From: JALYOK01 sp963840785
GTDB lineage: Bacteria; Pseudomonadota; Gammaproteobacteria; Burkholderiales; JALYOK01
NCBI GenBank assembly: GCA_963840785.1
Contig: CAWJAF010000010.1
Coordinates: forward strand, 1 to 64,000
Length of the DNA stretch: 64,000 nucleotides
Reading direction: 5' to 3'
Made by a program: the position numbers and the translations under genes. Numbering within the stretch: position 1 is the first letter of the stretch; each line of letters begins with the position of its first letter. Shown one piece after another: positions 60,977 through 64,000 of this stretch. A model generated the notes under the pieces. It made no database searches and was not told the origin of the DNA. It saw nothing but the letters and a program-made list of their open reading frames with translations.

Positions 60977-62233
60977 ATGCTCGAAGCGCTTCAAGCGTTA
61001 ATTTCCTCCAACCAATTTTTTTCCGGCGGCCTCGTGCTTGGGCTGCTCGGCATCGTCGCGGTTTGGTTTCGCGAAGTGCCGAAAACGTTTTTCAGTTGGG
61101 CAAAGCAATTTTTCGTCACGTCGTTGTCGTTCGATAGCCGCGACGAATTACTGTTTACTACGCTGGTCGAATACATGCACGAAAAAGACGTGCTGCGCCG
61201 GATCAATAACTTCACTGTGCGCATGGTGCGCCAAGGCCCCGAATATCAAACCTTGCAAGACGAACTCCAGCAAGGTGGCAAACCACAAGCCTATCTTTCG
61301 CCCGGCGAAGGATTTCATCTATTCGTGCTCGATGGCAAGCTCATGTGGATGCGCCGCGAAGTGCAAATCGGCGGAACGATGGTGATGGAAAAAATTCGCT
61401 TGGCGACTTTTGGGCGCAGCAAAGCACCGCTGGAATCCTTTATCCATGCGGCTCTCCAGGCACGTATCGGGCGCGAATTGAACAAAATCGCGATCTATAT
61501 TCCCAGCCCATACACCAATGAATGGATGCGTGCGCGCCTCGGAAACAATCGCAAACTCTCATCGGTCATTCTGAAGCAAGGCCAAAAGGAAACCATCGTT
61601 GCTGATCTGAAACAATTCTTCGCGTCGAAACTGCGTTACGAGGAATTAGGCATTCCCTGGCGGCGCGGCTATTTGTTGTATGGCACGCCCGGTACGGGCA
61701 AGACCTCGCTCGTCACCGCACTCGCGTCAGATTTGAGTTTGAATGTGTGCACGCTAAGCCTCGCCTCGCCCAACATAACAGACGAGCGCATCGGCAACTT
61801 ACTCGCCTCGGTGCCGGCGCGTTCAGTGATTTTGCTCGAAGATATCGACTCGTTTTTTCATCAGCGCCAAAAGGCCGACGCGCAAGTGAAGCTTTCTTAC
61901 TCCGGCTTCATCAATGCGCTCGACGGCGTCGCAGCGCACGAAGGCTCCGTCGTGTTCTTGACGACCAATCATCCGGAGTTAATCGACGATGCGGCGATTC
62001 GTTCGGGCCGCGTTGATGTGCGAATGGAATTGTCGAATTGCGATGCGTATCAGTTGGAACAAATGTTCCTGAAGTTTTTTCCCGATGCGAAAGAAGCGAA
62101 ACGATTTGCTGAAAATATTCCTGGTGGAGAATTTTCCCCGGCGACGATTCAGGAACGTTTACTAAAAGCGAAGGATATTACGCAAGCGTTTGCGGCATTT
62201 CCTGCAACGCCCGGCAGCGAATCGTTAAGTTAG
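60977..62233 (+). CDS. BCS1-like membrane AAA ATPase
   Basis: 418 residues, intact. One N-terminal membrane helix (about 14-31), a BCS1_N-like domain (about 35-190), then an AAA module: Walker A GTPGTGKTS (236-244), Walker B VILLEDID (284-291), sensor FLTTNHPELIDDAAIRSGRVDV with the arginine-finger region. This is the layout of mitochondrial Bcs1, which moves folded Rieske protein across the inner membrane. Bacterial relatives are poorly characterised. No bc1-complex genes are near; the 55-residue protein upstream is the only obvious partner. Confidence 0.88.
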   Translation: MLEALQALISSNQFFSGGLVLGLLGIVAVWFREVPKTFFSWAKQFFVTSLSFDSRDELLFTTLVEYMHEKDVLRRINNFTVRMVRQGPEYQTLQDELQQGGKPQAYLSPGEGFHLFVLDGKLMWMRREVQIGGTMVMEKIRLATFGRSKAPLESFIHAALQARIGRELNKIAIYIPSPYTNEWMRARLGNNRKLSSVILKQGQKETIVADLKQFFASKLRYEELGIPWRRGYLLYGTPGTGKTSLVTALASDLSLNVCTLSLASPNITDERIGNLLASVPARSVILLEDIDSFFHQRQKADAQVKLSYSGFINALDGVAAHEGSVVFLTTNHPELIDDAAIRSGRVDVRMELSNCDAYQLEQMFLKFFPDAKEAKRFAENIPGGEFSPATIQERLLKAKDITQAFAAFPATPGSESLS

Positions 62234-62354
62234 GCCAATCTTCGAACGTAGCTGTTCCGCAATGGTTTTGCCTGAAATGGGTCGCCCAGAATAATAACCC
62301 TGTAGTAAGCGGCAGCCTTGTGTTGCGCGCTAACTCGGGAAACAATTTGATCGG

Positions 62355-62759
62355 TCAACGAAACGGATTCTTGATCTTCAAATTGCGGTTGATCGTTTGT
62401 CCGTGCTGCAAATCTTCCGACAACAAGGTTTTGCATCCAGCGAGCAACGCTGCCGCAACAATCATCGCGTCATAAATTGATAAGGCATATCGCTCGACGA
62501 TCGCTAAACCGAGATCATGAGTTTCATCGGTAAGTGGTACCACGTTGCATACGCGGCGAATTGCCGAGAGCATCTCGCGGATTTCGCCGATCGGCATGTT
62601 GAGTTTGCGTAATGCAACAGCGGCAAATTCATTCAACACTTGCACGCTCAATACGCCGCCACTGCTCAATTCCTTTTCCGCGCGATCCGCCTTAGCCTCA
62701 TCGCCTGACAACAAATAAAGCAAAATATTTGTATCAAAGAATCGTTCAGCGCCGCTCAT
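62355..62759 (-). CDS. VapC-like PIN-domain toxin
   Basis: 134-residue intact PIN RNase: ERFFDTNILLYLLSGD (first Asp), LNEFAAVALRK (Glu), LSIYDAMIVAAALLAGCKTLLSEDLQHG (C-terminal Asps). The ATG at 62759 lies inside the antitoxin's end (14-base overlap), the usual VapBC order. The target RNA is not predictable. Confidence 0.9.
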   Translation of the reverse strand: MSGAERFFDTNILLYLLSGDEAKADRAEKELSSGGVLSVQVLNEFAAVALRKLNMPIGEIREMLSAIRRVCNVVPLTDETHDLGLAIVERYALSIYDAMIVAAALLAGCKTLLSEDLQHGQTINRNLKIKNPFR

Positions 62760-62979
62760 TAGCTTCGAGTCGATCGAACTTAAAATCAGCGGGCAACCGC
62801 CCACGGAATTTTCTTAGCTGTGCCAACAACTCGCGCGCATGTAGCTTTTTTTTCACCTCGAAGGCCCGCGAACCGACAACATGAATTTCTATATCGTCGC
62901 CTTCCCTAAGCGTTAGCGCATCAACGACCGCCGCAGGCAGCCGCACTGCTAAGCTATTGCCCCACTTCGCTACTTGCAT
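62746..62979 (-). CDS. AbrB/MazE-type antitoxin
   Basis: 77-residue antitoxin: MQVAKWGNSLAVRLPAAVVDALTLREGDDIEIHV is the SpoVT/AbrB DNA-binding fold of the MazE/VapB kind; the C-terminal half LLAQLRKFRGRLPADFKFDR binds the toxin. ATG at 62979 preferred over the one at 63006, since the family begins M-x-V-A-K-W-G-N-S. Autorepression expected. Confidence 0.9.
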   Translation of the reverse strand: MQVAKWGNSLAVRLPAAVVDALTLREGDDIEIHVVGSRAFEVKKKLHARELLAQLRKFRGRLPADFKFDRLEANERR

Positions 62980-63089
62980 GCTTTGCTCCAAAAGATATAC
63001 GTTCAATTATTGTATATCTATGTTGCAAGCCGCACAACCTTCGCAGAAAGTCCAACGCGGCAACGCATAAATTGGTGGCAATTGTGAAA

Positions 63090-63145
63090 CAGATTGACGC
63101 CCTCCTAGCGCGCATGGCGCGCGGGGGAGGGCTGGGGAGGGGGCA
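63090..63145. repeat. GACGCCCTCC...GGGAGGG dispersed repeat
   Basis: CCCTCCTAGCGCGCATGGCGCGCGGGGGAGGG: hairpin with GCGCGC arms and CCCTCC/GGAGGG sides, then GGGGAGGGGG. Related in type to the repeat at 18826-18912. Confidence 0.55.
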
Positions 63146-63193
63146 TAGCAAATCTTCTAATTTACTATCTTTCGCGGTTTAGGCGTATCGACA

Positions 63194-63763
63194 CTATTCC
63201 CAAAGATCGGCGAATCGAACTTTGATATTTTCAGCTAAACGTGGCGCGAGCGTTGTCGAAGCGTCAGCGATGTCGATGTTCGAATAAACATCACTTTTCG
63301 CATCGGTATAAATTTCCACACGCCGATTCTGGCAATCTACAATCCAAAGTTCCGGCACGCCTGCGCGCGCGTATAACGGGGCCTTTATTTTCCGATCATA
63401 GTTGTAAGTAGTATCCGAGACCTCGATCACCAAAAGTGCATCGTTGAAATTCGGCACGTCACGAAAACCGCGAATCAGTTTTGCTAATACGAGATCGGGC
63501 TGTGGCTCCGAAGTACGATCAAGCCGAAGCGGATTTTGCACGTGTAACAATTGAGTCGCATCGCATTGGCGAGCCAAAATCATCGTTAACTTCGAAACAA
63601 TCGTCGCGTGTTCTCCCCCGATTGGCGCCATTTCGACTAACTCCCCTTCGATCAATTCAATTCGATCGTCCTCGCTGAGAATACCTGCTGCACCAAGGCG
63701 GTGATACTCATCGACATCGAATTTCCGCGTCCGTAGCGTTACCGCGTCTGAGAGGGATCCCAT
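63194..63763 (-). CDS. Uma2-family (DUF820) nuclease-like protein
   Basis: 189 residues with the PD-(D/E)XK-like Uma2 pattern: FDVDEYHRLGAAGILSEDDRIELIEGELVEMAPIG, EPQPDLVLAK, LLVIEVSDTTYNYDRKIKAPLYARAGVPELWIVD. Uma2 proteins are abundant in cyanobacteria and accessory regions of other bacteria; their substrate is unknown. ATG at 63763 chosen as the more conserved start. Confidence 0.85.
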   Translation of the reverse strand: MGSLSDAVTLRTRKFDVDEYHRLGAAGILSEDDRIELIEGELVEMAPIGGEHATIVSKLTMILARQCDATQLLHVQNPLRLDRTSEPQPDLVLAKLIRGFRDVPNFNDALLVIEVSDTTYNYDRKIKAPLYARAGVPELWIVDCQNRRVEIYTDAKSDVYSNIDIADASTTLAPRLAENIKVRFADLWE

Positions 63764-63861
63764 TAGCGACTCCAAAAAATTTTACTTGATTCGGGATTAT
63801 AGCGCCTATGAATGCTCACCCATCTTGTTGTATGAATCGACGCTGCGCACACATTTGAATT

Positions 63862-64000
63862 TCATGACGCCGTGCGCTTAGAATCCTTCACCAATAGATA
63901 AAGATGGTAAGGATCGGTCGGGCTGAGTGCAAAGTTAAAATGTTCGTAGAAAACGCGCGCGCGAGTCATCTTTCGCGTGCACAAGTATTGCGCGCAAACC
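63862..64000 (-). CDS. GNAT acetyltransferase, C-terminal part only (runs off the window)
   Basis: The minus strand reads GLRAILVHAKDDSRAR, a shift in the GCGCGCGCG tract near 63950-63958, then VFYEHFNFALSPTDPYHLYLLVKD to a stop at 63862. The F-Y-E-H-F-x-F-x-x-S-P-T-D-P-x-H-L-x-L-L motif is typical of TacT-like GNAT toxins, which acetylate aminoacyl-tRNA. The N-terminus and any DUF1778 antitoxin lie beyond the window. Confidence 0.72.
   Translation of the reverse strand, partial: VCAQYLCTRKMTRARVFYEHFNFALSPTDPYHLYLLVKDSKRTAS

Noticed and set aside
62230..62436. 68-codon minus-strand frame between the AAA ATPase and VapC
   Set aside because: Starts inside the vapC coding region in another frame and runs out to the ATPase stop; no family pattern.

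Overview
This window looks like the chromosome of a Gram-negative proteobacterium, most likely a betaproteobacterium. The block rplM-rpsI-argC-erpA followed by an M23 peptidase divergent from tyrS, the rubrerythrin / Fe-S oxidoreductase / DUF3501 trio, and several outer-membrane proteins and periplasmic enzymes support this; the lineage is inferred from gene order and protein character, not from a search. A striking property of the sequence is that about 25 genes, including housekeeping ones (rpsI, erpA, feoB, argC, mutS, lnt), are broken by single-base indels, often in short homopolymers, while the reading continues perfectly in another frame. I read this as draft-assembly error, so such genes are annotated over their full span as CDS with the shift noted.

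Layout. 1-2190: a VapBC-type toxin-antitoxin pair, a CitE-like lyase and a small membrane protein. 2271-5977: a PgaA/PgaC/PgaD-like exopolysaccharide operon on the minus strand without an adjacent PgaB deacetylase. 6501-9145: a small secreted protein and a secreted subtilisin-like protease. 9329-12574: divergent katG and oxyR sharing an OxyR-type operator. 12547-19916: a minus-strand run of eight genes for metal (probably zinc) handling: COG0523 GTPase, MacB-like ABC transporter, DUF3299 protein, small Cys protein, outer-membrane barrel, ZnuA-like binding protein and ZnuB-like permease, but no ATPase of the ZnuC type. 20616-22993: feoAB plus a small FeoC-position membrane protein behind a good Fur box. 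23158-27341: corC, lnt, dsbB and a tandem-rhodanese lipoprotein.

27579-38319 is the most distinctive accessory region: a four-gene SMC-type cassette of the Wadjet/JetABCD class (DUF2397, DUF2398, SMC-like ATPase, DUF2399/Toprim), every junction overlapping, running directly into mutS. It is flanked by an exported ATP-dependent DNA ligase (38473-39311). 39378-43522: a CDF metal exporter, tRNA-Thr(CGT), a degenerate transposase remnant, trpC, trpD and an OsmC-like gene overlapping trpD. 43750-45529: a TetR regulator divergent from a TPR lipoprotein that ends in a CxxCH motif, with two matching palindromes between them. 45918-52269 is housekeeping (rplM, rpsI, argC, erpA, M23 peptidase, tyrS, glycine-zipper protein, rppH). 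52379-54851 is the rubrerythrin trio. 54958-60508: a Rieske oxygenase, then a tightly packed pteridine reductase / folB / MidA methyltransferase / GMC oxidoreductase operon.

60646-62233 carries what I consider the best candidate for something undescribed: a sigma-54-type promoter in front of a 55-residue acidic protein, followed by a BCS1-type membrane AAA ATPase. The right edge holds a second VapBC pair, a Uma2-family protein and the end of a GNAT gene.
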